Both the position numbers and the translations under genes were made by a program. From positions 15,085,423 through 15,149,422 of the forward strand of contig OZ024757.1 in the NCBI GenBank assembly GCA_964016885.1: a DNA stretch of 64,000 nucleotides. The letters are read 5' to 3'. Under the pieces are notes generated by a model, which searched no databases, was not told where the DNA came from, and saw only the letters and a list, made by a program, of their open reading frames with translations. Origin of the DNA: Eledone cirrhosa. Lineage: Eukaryota > Mollusca > Cephalopoda > Octopoda > Eledonidae. How positions within the stretch are numbered: the stretch's first letter is position 1; each line of letters begins with the position of its first letter. Shown here piece after piece: positions 1-11,500 of the stretch.

Positions 1-1725
1 AGGTGGACTTATTTGCAGCAGAAATACAGCAATACAGCAATGAAATTTTGACAGGCAACAAGAAAATGAACATGAGTGAGCTAATCACACAGACCTGGGG
101 ATGCTAGAAGTGAGTTTCCGGGAGATGTGTAAAGATGGATCATGGAGGGCATATCATTTGATCCGTTGCAAAGAGGAGATAAAGAATGAAGTGTTGTTGT
201 TAATGGCAGTAGTGCAAGCAACAAAGGACAAGGTGAGAGCAGTGCTGGACTTTTGGGAACTGAATAAGTGTCATGCCACACAGGCAGGGAAACCTTGCAA
301 GAGTGGAGACAAATAATGGGAGCCTCCATGATTGTTGGCACATCTGCACTACACGTGACTGAGAAACTGTGGAAGTATCAGCTGGTCAGGTATAAGGGCC
401 AGACATACTGCCTGACCAGACTGGCGTTCAGGTTGAAGTCAGCACGAAAGATCATGGTCATTCTGAGGAAGGTAGACAAGTTGAAGAGGGCCACCAATTC
501 CTATATTGATGATATCTTGGTAAACGAGACTGTGGTATCAGCAGCAGAGGTCTCAAGCCCCCTAGGAAGGTTCAGGTTAATGGCAAAACCACCAGAGGCG
601 ATGGAAGGAGGCTCTGGGACTGAAGCTGCGCTGAGACAAGACGTGCACACTGGTATTTCGGAGGGAAAACGAAGGCCCAGAACTGGGCACTGACATGGAT
701 AGACGAGAACTTTTCTCAATGTGTGAGAAATTGGTAGGTAACTATCCAATAGAAGGGAGGCTCCGAACAGTGTGCTAATATGTCATGAGACAAATGGACG
801 GGGTGAGGTGGGGAGACAGGGTAGGAAAGGGGATGGTGGCCATGATGCAGGAGATCGTGGAGAGGATAAAAGTGGCATCAACATGGCCGAATTGGATGCC
901 GTGCTGAGGGGAGTGAATCTTGCTCTGAGATGGAGGCTGCGTACCATAGAGATTCGTACTGATTTGGCCACTGTGCTTGGATGGGTGCTCATCAGTGAGA
1001 GGAGGGTGGGAATGAGGGGTGGCAGATATGTTAATAAAGCGCCGCCTGCTGAGTTTGACTTGAAGTTGAGTGTGGCCTTTGTGACCTCAGAGTAAAATAG
1101 GGTGGACATTCTGACCAGGTTGAAGAAAGCCTGGCTAGAATCGCCAGACTATGTGGAAAAGGGGATCGCTGAAGTATGTCGACTGAGTGACTCAGTGTCA
1201 AGGTTGCACACCATGCATCATATGGGAGAGGATAGGACCCTGTTCCTAGCCAGGAAAGTCGACTCCGACATTACCAGATAGAGTGTCCAGAAAGTGGTTG
1301 GGAGTTGAGTTGTGACAGATGCCAGTCTAACGACCCTACCCTGGGCGTGCACGAGACGGGTAACATCCTGGTGGAGCACAACTGAAAGCAGTGGATGTGA
1401 AACATTACCCACAGGAGATATATCTTTCAATGGTCGATTGTGGACCGGCGTGGATGGCAATATTGATCCTTTAGTGCAGAGGAGATATTGTTGGAAGCGA
1501 GGGACCAGTGACGCCACATCAGGGTTTGTGGGCCTGTCACTTCCTCTTTCGTCAGGATGTGGTACCATGTGGACATGGTATCATTATGTGTGAGAGAGAG
1601 ACTGTATTTTCATGGTCAAACATAAACCATGTGAACATCCATGTAGGAGCATTAAATCCGGACTCAAGTGGAGAGGCAAGGTCGGCTCATTCGCTTCCTC
1701 ACCACAATATTAAAGATTAGCAAAA

Positions 1726-1757
<32 letters not shown>

Positions 1758-1770
1758 AAGAAAAAAAAAA
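1..1770 (+). mobile_element. Degraded BEL/Pao-like pol, apparently a poly(A)-tailed retrocopy (5' end outside window)
   Basis: Fragments of a retroelement polyprotein lie in order but in shifting frames. Reverse transcriptase pieces include LDFWELNKC (about 247-273), YKGQTYCLTRLAF (390-430) and SYIDDILVNETV (500-535). An RNase H piece reads INMAELDAVLRGVNLALRW (878-940), followed by IRTDLATVLGW. Integrase-like pieces run to about 1600. Spacing and motifs resemble BEL/Pao-type Pol; the family call is from memory. Several frameshifts and stops make it non-functional. It ends in an ATTAAA signal followed by about 50 A-rich bases, which suggests copying from a polyadenylated transcript by LINE machinery. 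Confidence 0.7.
1709..1714 (+). terminator. ATTAAA polyadenylation signal of the retrocopy
   Basis: ATTAAA lies 7 bases before an A-rich run (1722-1770) that looks like a retrotransposed poly(A) tail interrupted by a few G. Confidence 0.55.
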
Positions 1771-2364
1771 ATCTATGCAGAAATAATGAGGAATCTGCAG
1801 ATACTCCACACTGACTATACTTTTAGATTTATCCCTCTGATCATTGGGGCACTGGGATATGTTAATAACTACCTCCGTACAAGTCTTGAGAAGCTGGGCT
1901 TCACAGAACCAGAAAGGCTATAACTAGTTAGGAAATTACAACTACAATCCATTAATGGAATTGTAAAAATACATAAAACATTTCAAAAATTCTGCATGTA
2001 TGCATATATAGATACAAACATATACATGTGTACATATATAACTCAAAACATACAGATCCACAAATACAACATCCATACTAACACACGTGCACACATACAG
2101 ACATGCATACATATTTACCTAGTTGATGATGTCTAAATAAGAATGAAAGAGTCTTGTGGAATATATATATACACGCAGGCATACATGCATGTAAATATAA
2201 AGTCCAAATATGTGGTGAAATAAGAGAGTTCTGTGGTAAAAAATTATTCCTTTCTTATTCCAACAATGGCTGCAACTTCTTTGTTCCAACTGCTGTGAAA
2301 ACATGAATGGAATAAAAAAAAAATTAATAATTTCAGCATTTCATTTAGTGTCAAAATTGTTTCT
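1771..2364. other. AT-rich stretch without a recognisable gene
   Basis: Contains short (TA)n and (CATA)n runs around 1995-2110 and 2160-2200. No coding signal or family-level repeat was recognised. Confidence 0.4.
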
Positions 2365-2472
2365 ACTGAACTGGACTGGAGGGGACTTTTGGAGTAAATG
2401 TTGTGAAGCTGGAGCTGCTTCTTATGACACACAAGGATAATATATCTAGTCTATATCAGATATATATGAATA

Positions 2473-3290
2473 TACAGGGTGAGGACGATATTTGTTCGCA
2501 ACTTTCAACTGCTATTTTTATGCAAATTTTTTTTACTTCCATTGTCACTCTTGTCTTCATGAAAACAGTGACTATATTTCCATTATTTATTTTCAGAATA
2601 ATTTTGAACTTCCAAATTTGTGGAAGAGACACATAGTTCTTCTTGGAATCCGCTCCGGGAGGACAAATAAGGAAATTTCAGACTTTCTTAGCGTCAGCAG
2701 GAGAATGGTGTCTCATCCAAAGACGTGCCCAGAGTCATGCAAAGTTTCCAGCGACAACATTGGTCTTAGGTGTCGTCAGCAGCCAAGGTGACGTCATGCC
2801 ACCTCACTTCTTCCCTGAGGGCCTCAAGCTGAACACCGATGGCTACATCCGCGTTCTGAGCAAGGTAGTAAAGCCCTGGATCGACCAGGTAGCTGCAGGT
2901 AGGCCGTACGTGTGGCAGCAACACTTAGCGCCCTGTCATACCAGCCGAAAGACCCAAGCCTGGCTGTCAGAGAACTTTGTCGACCACACTTCACCAGACA
3001 TCTGGCCTCCCAGCTCGCCTGACTGCAACCCCCTCAACTTCTTTGTGTGGGGCGCAGTTGAACGAGACACCAACAGATCTATCTGCAATACGAAAGACGA
3101 TCTGAAGGCCAGGATCACAAGTGCCTTTAGGGGCCTAAGTCGGGAGACGGTGACGAAGGCCTGTAGCCGGTTCCGAGGCCGCCTTGAGGCCGTCATCAAA
3201 GCCAATGGCGGGTTTATCTTAAAAAATAAAACTACTGTTATTTTTTTCTTAGACAGTAATCTTGCAAACAAATATCGTCCGCACCCTGTA
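2473..3290 (+). mobile_element. Inactive mariner/Tc1-type DNA transposon, internally deleted
   Basis: Near-perfect terminal inverted repeats begin ACAGGGTG and include GGACGATATTTGTT. They are flanked by TA. A frame at about 2643-3240 encodes the C-terminal half of an IS630/mariner DDE transposase: a LGVVSSQGDVMPPHFF block, then PYVWQQHLAPCHTS, then SPDCNPLNFFVWG. The usual QQD catalytic aspartate is histidine (QQH). The N-terminal DNA-binding half and the first acidic residue are missing. The last aspartate in the SPD motif is kept. At about 820 bp it is shorter than the roughly 1.3 kb of complete mariners. Confidence 0.88.
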
Positions 3291-3540
3291 TATATCATCG
3301 TTTTGGTGCTGACATACGTTAGACAGGACTTTTGGAGACAATCTTTGGAAGCTGGAGTTGCTTCTTATGACACACAAGGATACAGTGTATTTATTCTATA
3401 CCAGATATACACAAATATGTCAACTTTTTGGTGCTAGCATATTAGACCGGACTTTTGGAGACAATGTTTTGAAGCTGGAGTCATTTCTTATGAAACTCAG
3501 GCATAGTGTATCTATTCTCCATCAGATATATATATATATA

Positions 3541-3745
3541 TATCATCATCATCGTTTAACGTCGATTTTCCACGCTAGCATGGGCAGGACAGGTTGACCC
3601 TTTAAGAGAGAATCAGGTCAGAAGTCAGTGTTTCACTCACCGGGGTTGATTTTGGCTTAGTTTCTACAGTTGGATGCCTTTCCTAATGCCAACCACATTT
3701 ACAGTGTGGCCTCGGTACTTTTTGTAGGGTCACCGACATATATAT
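3541..3745 (-). mobile_element. LINE/SINE 3'-tail fragment
   Basis: Starts with (ATC)n and a TTTAACGTC-type end, then carries the tail text TTCTACAGTTGGATGCC and ACATTTACAGTGTGG shared by the LINE and SINE-B copies in this window. Confidence 0.65.
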
Positions 3746-4112
3746 GTATATTATATATCATCGTTTTTTCATCAACTTTTTGGTGCTGGCATACGCTAGA
3801 CAGATTTTTGGAGACAATGCTTTAGAACCAAATGTCCTTTCTGACACTAATCCTCTTTATAACACAAAGGGACATGGTGTACCTCTTCTACATTGGATAC
3901 ACAGTGAATCATAAACTCAGTTAGGACAAGCTGTCCAAGATATGAACTGCATATGAAGCTGCACTCAAAAATATGAAGCATAATTGGGACAAGATGTCTT
4001 AATTCTCAACACTGTATGCTAAAATCTTGTCATGGAGGACTCTGTTCTTTATTTCACTGCAGTTGATTAATAAAATTGGTACCAGTAATACACCAGTATA
4101 TGCAGCAAATTA

Positions 4113-4258
4113 GCAGAGCCATTATAATGTCAGGTAGAGTGTTTTGCAGTATTTGTTCTGGCTGTCTGAGTTCAAACCCCACCAAGTTAAACTTTACCTT
4201 TCTTCCTTTCCAGGTTGATCAAGAAAGTACCAGTTCACTACTGAGGTTGATTCTTCCT
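4113..4258 (+). mobile_element. Diverged SINE-A
   Basis: Head with GGTAGAGTGTTTTGCAG, B-box-like TGAGTTCAAACCCC, and body AACTTTACCTTTC followed by AAAGTACCAGTTCA. Each part aligns in order with better SINE-A copies such as 51841-52030. Confidence 0.6.
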
Positions 4259-4261
4259 CTA

Positions 4262-4645
4262 TATCTCTTTACTCTCTCTCTCTCTCTGGAAGTAATCAGT
4301 TGTGTTGTGCGATGCAATTCACGTTGTGAGTCACTATGGAACGGCACTCCGTTGGCTACGACGAGTGTTCCAATTGATCCGATCAACGGAAAAGTGTTCT
4401 TGTAAAATTAATGTGCAAGTGACTGAGCATTCCATAGATAAGCGTGCCCTTAACATAGTTCTCAGGGAGATTCAGCATGATACAGAATGTGACAAGGCTG
4501 GTCCTTCGAATTACAAGTACAACTCATTTTTGCCAGCTGAGCGGACTGGAGCAATGTGAAATAATGTGTCTTGCTCAAGGACACAACGCACTGCTGTGAA
4601 TCAAATTCACGGCCTTAACCACACAGCCACGCACCTATAGTACCC
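4262..4645 (-). mobile_element. SINE-C (tRNA-headed)
   Basis: On the minus strand the head reads GCGTGGCTGTGTGGTTAAGG, matching a tRNA A box, with a B-box-like TTTGATTCAC. Then come the CTTGAGCAAGACAC and TTTCACATTGCTCCAG text also found in SINE-B. A partial second copy lies at 37565-37775. Resembles the octopus tRNA-derived SINE families described in the literature; exact family not determined. Confidence 0.7.
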
Positions 4646-5280
4646 CTACAACTCCATAGGGAGTTATGGGTCCATATCTCCAATGCAGAAATTTGTTTCT
4701 ATGACATTAACAGTTTCATTACTATATTTCTAACTAAGATACTATGTGTTTTAGTTAAATACTAAAATAACCAAGAATTACTATGGTAAGGGCACCCTGC
4801 TGTAGAAACCATGACAAAAGGATTACAGGTAAATACAGGTGAACCTTGTAAAATATAAAGGTAATCTTTTTAGAGATATATGAATGTCGTATTTGGAACA
4901 TAACGAAACTGAAGGTTCTTAAATAAATATATAGACCACTGTGCTACCATTACACCAACACATCACCCATCTCTTTCCATTCAAATTAGAAACTACATTC
5001 TTAGCGAGTTTAAATGGCAAGTAAGTATGTTTTGAAACAGTGAGCGAGTTTGAAATTAGAAAATATATAGCTTTCACCGTATTTTAACTAAAGGAATTTT
5101 AGCTTGATAATGGGGTTTAGAACCCTCAGATAAATGGAAAAAGATGAGTATTGACGTACATGAGTTTTATTTTAAAACTACTCTAATTGCAGGCACATAC
5201 AGGTAAACTTTGTAAGGTTATTTAAATTCTGTTTGAACATCACTATATAATGGATGTAAAACACCAACTCAAATAATGTT
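4646..5280. other. AT-rich stretch with one arm of a foldback-type repeat
   Basis: About 5030-5165 matches the left arm of the foldback at 24160-24450 (GAGCGAGTTTGAAATTAGA, GGGGTTTAGAACCCTC, GATGAGTATTGACG). The opposite arm is only partly present. No gene seen. Confidence 0.5.
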
Positions 5281-5455
5281 TCTACTTTTGGCTCAAGGCC
5301 AGCAATTTGAAGGGAAGAGGGGAAGTTGATTAAATTGACCAAGTTTGTTACTGGTACTTTTTATTGACCTAGTAAGGATGAAAGGCAAATCTAAACTTGA
5401 AACACAAAGGGATGTAACTATATGCTGCAAAGCATGTCCAACCCTCTACCGAATA
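5281..5455 (-). mobile_element. SINE-A overlapping the FAN1 stop region
   Basis: Minus-strand copy in the same sense as FAN1. The head TCGGTAGAGGGTTGGACATG starts near 5454. Body and end (CTTTCATCCTTAC, GTACCAGTAAC, GCCTTGAGCCAAAAGTAG) run to 5281. The last 11 FAN1 codons and the stop as annotated lie inside this SINE. Confidence 0.8.
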
Positions 5456-5579
5456 TAGGACGTTTGCACTTACGTTTTATATGAGTGACCTCTGCATCAA
5501 CTCCTAATTTGATGAGGTGATCCAACCACAGCATTTGTTTAGTAGATAACCGGTCACCGGGGCCTTTCACTTCCGAGAT
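5418..5579 (-). CDS. FAN1: FAN1 exon 14: E-x-K motif and SINE-derived tail
   Basis: Residues 1053-1105. [18 protein letters not shown] holds E1055 and K1057. Conservation ends at VTHIK. The rest (from RKCKRP to CSI) has no human counterpart; its last 11 residues and TAG come from SINE-A. An internal GTAAGT offers an alternative end. Confidence 0.88.
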   Translation of the reverse strand: MSEVKGPGDRLSTKQMLWLDHLIKLGVDAEVTHIKRKCKRPIFGRGLDMLCSI

Positions 5580-8500
5580 CTGTAATGAGGTTAATACATA
5601 TATTAGCAACTATAATTTAACATAACTATGAGCAGCTGGTTATGCCCGGTTTGAAGTGAAAGAAGTGAGAGAATTCTGGCCGGATACAGCCGGTTTAAAT
5701 GCTAAAGGGTTAATGAGCATTTTCTCTGCTAGCAAGGGTTGGTGAGGCCTTCACAGACCGAGTCAGTAATCAAGCAGGGCTACAGGCTTCTCAGATGGGC
5801 TGGGGGCAAGCACCTTGCTTACATATGTTCCCTTGTGAGTTTATTTTATTGTGACACCAACACTCATGAGATTGTCATGTCTTTGACACAACTGCAGAGT
5901 CATCCCAACCCTTTGTTTAGTAGGTTTTCTATGGCTGGGTGCCATTCCTATCCCCAACCACTTCACAGACTGTACGAGGTGCATTTCTGATGTAAATTAC
6001 CAATACTTGGGAGGTTGTCATGTCTATGGCACAACTGAAGAGACTTCCAGACCCTTTATTTAACAGGTTTTCTACAATTGACCTCAGCTGGACATGGTAT
6101 AAAAAGAGTGTATAAACCAAAGAGAGAAAAGGTAGAGAAGTACAACAAACCTTGAATTTCTTAGTATTTACATTCCAAAGTGTCAAGTCAGGAAAACCAC
6201 TTCGGGTGTGTCGAGGATTTTTGGCATATCTGCTAAAGATTCCTGCCAAAATCGTCCCTTCCATACAGCTAACCAGACCCTGTAATTTAATACAAAGAAA
6301 ATCAAGATGTGAAAGAGAAAAAAAAGGAGATATTTTTCTTTGGGAGGTGATAATACTGTAGATAAAAAGCACCCAGATGTATTTAAGATTATATTGTCTA
6401 ATGTCTCCTTTGAAAATAGTAATGTGTGATATGACCAGATACTGGGAGGAATCAGCAAAGCTTGGACTTGAGGTCAGCTGGGTGAAGACCAAGCTGAAGC
6501 ATGTCGGATATGGTCCAGATTCTCCCCCACTTCATACTGACCCCGATGTCATGGAGTTTGTCAGCTCCTTCATTTACCTAGGCTTGTTATGCGATATGGT
6601 TAAAACCATACTGAGTCATATAATTTTTAAATAGTTGTATGTGATACAATAAAGATGTATTGAAGACTGTATTGTATTAAATTAATAAAGAGTGATATGA
6701 GAAAGATGTGTTTAACCCTTTACATTACTCTATATTTACTATTGTATTTTCACGATAAAGGCTTTATTTCACATAATATCGAATCTACGAGATTTTGAAA
6801 TTTATTTTGAGAAAAATACCTTAACATCAGTATGAATGGCCGGTGTGAACTGATAGAGGTGAGAGAATTCTGGCCAGATATGGCTGGTTTAAATGCTAAA
6901 GGGTTAAACTATTATCTAATAAGTAATTTTAAAGTAGTGATGTGTGATATGAGAAACCATGATAAAAAATGCTACAAACCTGTAATTCTGTGACTGAATT
7001 AAACATTTCCCAGTTACCAGCTGGAAGTATGCAGCCATAATTATCTTGCCACACTTTTGTTATGTCATCATTGAGTTCCTGCAACATAAACAAACTCATT
7101 AGCTCGAACAATTCATTAACTCATCACAGATTATGTAATTTTCATATTATATATCATCATCATCATTTTTACGTCTATTTTTCCACACTTGTATGGGTAT
7201 ATAGATAAAAAAAACATCTTTCATGGGTGTGTATATATATATAAAAAAACTTCTTTCGTGGGTATATGTATAAAAAAAATTCTTTTGTGGGTATATATAT
7301 AATAAACATGTTTCATGGGTATATATCATCATCATCAACGTTTAACGTCCGTGTTCCACGCTTGCATGGGTTTGGACGGGGGTAGTCCCACTTGAGGCAA
7401 GAGTGATTGTCTTGCTCGCATAGGACTGTCTGGCAGGTTTTCTACAGTTGGATGCCCTTCCTAACACCAACCACATTTACAGTGTGGGTCTGGGAGGTTT
7501 TTACCGTGTTGCCTACACGGCCACATTACAGCGTGGACTGTGTGTTTTTTTTGTCGTGACACCTACACGATCTCATTTGTTTCGGCCTGGATGGCGCGGC
7601 ACCAACATAACTTTACATAGAAGGGGGCGGTGTGGATGGGGTGGGGGTGGTGGGACGGGAGTGTATTTTGTTAGAGATGCCTACTGGCTGGAGTAGGTTT
7701 TACTATATATTTAGGTAAGGCGGGTCTTCTCTGTTTCTGAGTACCGCCAAAGGTCTCGGTCCAGTGACATTGTCTTGGAGAGGTGTAAGTGTGTGATGTC
7801 AGAGTTTATCAGCTCGTCCCAGGTTTTTCTAGGTCTGCCTACTCCGTGACTACCGTCTATCTTTATTGCCCTGCACTTTGTTATACAGCTATCGACTTTC
7901 ATGCGCATCACGTGTCCATACCAACGTAGCCTTCTCTTGAGTAAACAACATCTGATCCCTCTTATCTCTAATTTTTTCCTTAGTTCGTTTATGCTTTGCC
8001 GTTCACGTATATTAGTTACACATCCAGCGGAGCATGCAAGCTTCGTTCCTCTCTAGTCTGCGTATATCCTCTACACACAATGCCCAGGTCTCACTGCCAT
8101 GCAGCATTGCTGTTCGTATGCAGGCATCGTGCAACCTGCCTTTCATTTTTAGGGAGAACCCTTTAGCAGCTAATAGTGGTATAAGCTCTCTGAACTTTTT
8201 CCAACCAGTTCTGACTCTAGCTACAATACTTTCAGAGCACCCTCCCCCACTGCTGATTTTATCACCCAGGTAACGGAAGCTGTCCACTATTTCTATAGAA
8301 CCCTCTGCGCAATTGAAAGAGCTAGTATTTTGTGGGCACTTGCTGCTACTTATTGCACCAGAACACCGGCCACATGTAAAATCTATGTTCTTAGTTAGCT
8401 TACCTGTGATCCCACTACATCTTTTATGCACCCATACTTTGCATTTAGGACATAAAATGGAGTTTCTACCTACGCCTTTCCTACACACCGAGCACGACCA

Positions 8501-11500
8501 TTTCCCAGAAGGGACCGCCGCCTTGTTTTCTTTCCTACAAACTAGAACTTTGGTCTTAGCCAGGTTAATTTTAAGTCCTTTTGACTCTAGGCCGTGCTTC
8601 CATGTTTGGAATTTCTTTATATATATATATATATAAAAAAAAACTTCTTTCATCTCGACTCCATTCTCGCATCCGTAGTAGCTGCCCTCCCCTCCCACGT
8701 ATCTAGCACCAACCATGCCCTCCACCTTTTCAACTCCATCTTTCCACCTTTTATCTTCTGCTTTCCTCCTTGCAAAGTATACTTGTCGCCTATCCTCTTT
8801 GTAGTGCACCCTGCTTCCCCTGTTCTTCCATTTTTTTCTAAGCCTGTATCTTGGCCTTGTCTCATCTACCTTATTATTCCACCACCAGGTCACTCTCCTC
8901 TCTGTAGCCCTGCTCTATTCACAGATCTCATCTCTCACCTTCAGTAGATTATCTTTCAGGAACTCCCAATGCTCTTCTATATTCAATGTCTCTATTTGTT
9001 CTTCCTTACTGTTATATTCCACAAGCAAAATATCTCTAAATTTATTACTGGCTGAGGGTTCTTTCAACTTCCATATCCTTATCTTCTGGGTTGTTTGCTG
9101 TCTCCAAGTTCGCCTGGCTTTGACAATAACAACCTGTCTAACCTTCACCAGCGTGGAAAGTAGACATTAAACAAGGATGATGATTACACAGAAACACACA
9201 CAGACAGGCACAGAAATACATACACATACAGACATACATACACACACAAACACATACAGAAATACATACACACACACAGACAGAAATACACAGACACCCA
9301 GACACAGAAATACATACACACAGAGACTCAGAAATACATACGCACACATACACACAGACACAGAAATACACATATAGCTTTACCTGTTCAGATGCAGTGG
9401 AGATATATTGCAAACGTGCATCAATTAATTCTTTTCTGTTTAAATAGAAGTCAACAGATGCCAGATCAAGGGGTGCCGCCTGAAATGGGTTAATGAATAC
9501 ATCTGGTATATCCATATACAGTATCTCCCAGAATAACAGAGTAAAAAGGAACAGCACAACAGACCCTTCAGCATGGATACCTGTAACAGAGAACAAACGG
9601 TATAGAATTAAAGAATTGAGCATCGCTAACTCTTCAGCATGGGTCACATGAAATTAATCCTTTAGCATTTACATTACTCTATATTTACTATCATATTTTC
9701 ACAGTAAAGGCTTTACCTCACATAACATTTTCATTACTCTATATTTACTATCATATGTTCACAGTAAAGGCTTTACTTCACATAACATTTTCATTACTCT
9801 ATATTTACTATTACATTTTCACAGTAAAGGCTTTACCTCACATAACATTTTCATTACTCTATATTTACTATTACATTTTCACAGTAAAGGCTTTACCTCA
9901 CATAACATTTACATTACTCTATATTTACTATCATATTTTCACAGTAAAGGCTTTACCTCACATAACATTTTCATTACTCTATATTTACTATCATATTTTC
10001 ACAGTAAAGGCTTTACCTCACATATTTTCATTACTCTATATTTACTATTACATTTTCACAGTAAAGGCTTTACCTCACATAACATTTTCATTACTCTATA
10101 TTTACTATTACATTTTCACAGTAAAGGCTTTACCTCACATAACATTTTCATTACTCTATATTTACTATTACATTTTCACAGTAAAGGCTTTACCTCACAT
10201 AACATTTACATTACTCTATATTTACTATTATATTTTCACAGTAAAGGCTTTACCTCACATAACATTTTCATTACTCTATATTTACTATCATATTTTCACA
10301 GTAAAGGCTTTACCTCACATAACATTTTCATTACTCTATATTTACTATTATATTTTCACAGTAAAGGCTTTACCTCACATAACATTTTCATTACTCTATA
10401 TTTACTATTACATTTTCACAGTAAAGGCTTTACCTCACATAACATTTACATTACTCTATATTTACTATTATATTTTCACAGTAAAGGCTTTACCTCACAT
10501 AACATTTTCATTACTCTATATTTACTATCATATTTTCACAGTAAAGGCTTTACCTCACATAACATTTTCATTACTCTATATTTACTATTATATTTTCACA
10601 GTAAAGGCTTTACCTCACATAACATTTACATTACTCTATATTTACTATTATATTTTCACAGTAAAGGCTTTACCTCACATAACATTTACATTACTCTATA
10701 TTTACTATTATATTTTCACAGTAAAGGCTTTACTTCACATAATATTGAATCTATGAGATTTTGAGAACAATACCTTAACATAACTATGAATAGCTAGTTA
10801 CAGTCAGTTTGAATAGAAAGAGGTGAGAGAATTCTGGCCTGATATGGCTGGTTTAAATACTAAAGGGTTAACATCAGTATGAGTGGCCGGTTGCCGGATA
10901 TGGCCAGTTTAAATGGTAAAGAGTTAAAGAACAGAGCCTAACTAACCCTTCAAAATCATAGTAATAATAATGATTTCTGATTTAGGCACAAGGCCATCAA
11001 TTTTAGGGGAGCAAAAGTTCAATTAAATTGACCCCAGTGCATTACTGGTATTTTATCTTACCAACCCTGTGGCAAATTTGAACTCAGAATGTAAAGGGCT
11101 GTAACTATGCTGCAAAGCATATTGTCTGGCGTTCTGATTATCTCAATCCACGACTCTAATAAGAACAACACAATTATATATTCTTAAGTCTGTTGACAGG
11201 TATCAGTTAGAACTCAGTCATTGGACAGTATAACAAAGAAAAGAAAACAAATATATTTTAACAACAGCGTTTTTTACCTTGTGAGTAGCCATTACTCTTA
11301 TAATGATTGAGAACCAGAACTTCTACAGAACACATTATCACATCTTCAGAGGAGGTACCATTTGTTGTGTCATGGTTACTAGTTATAAACTGGTACCGGA
11401 CACCTGGCAGACCACAGTCTAATGTCTTACCTGTGATAAACACCTGCAATACAAACACTCTATTGTAATTATTTCAACTTAGCTTTAGAAAATTATTTTA

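Larger units (their letters stand above)
2365..3900 (+). repeat. Four copies of an approximately 115-bp repeat, split by a mariner
   Basis: Related units containing GACTTTTGGAG, GAAGCTGGAG and CTTATGACACACAAGGATA lie at about 2377-2470, 3300-3405, 3421-3530 and 3778-3900. The mariner at 2473-3290 sits between units 1 and 2. A LINE-tail fragment (3541-3745) separates units 3 and 4. Confidence 0.6.

Noticed and set aside
2643..3437. Intact transposase gene
   Set aside because: N-terminal half missing and the central catalytic aspartate replaced by histidine; annotated as an inactive mariner instead.
4076..4559. Two overlapping frames of 85-109 codons
   Set aside because: They fall within SINE-A and SINE-C sequence.
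8594..8947. Plus-strand 117-codon frame
   Set aside because: Antisense shadow of the LINE linker region on the minus strand.
9755..10756. 333-codon frame with a 20-residue repeat
   Set aside because: By-product of a 60-bp MITE expansion; the amino-acid pattern has no constraint beyond the DNA repeat.
9654..10871. CRISPR-like regular array
   Set aside because: Units are contiguous with no unique spacers, and the genome is eukaryotic.
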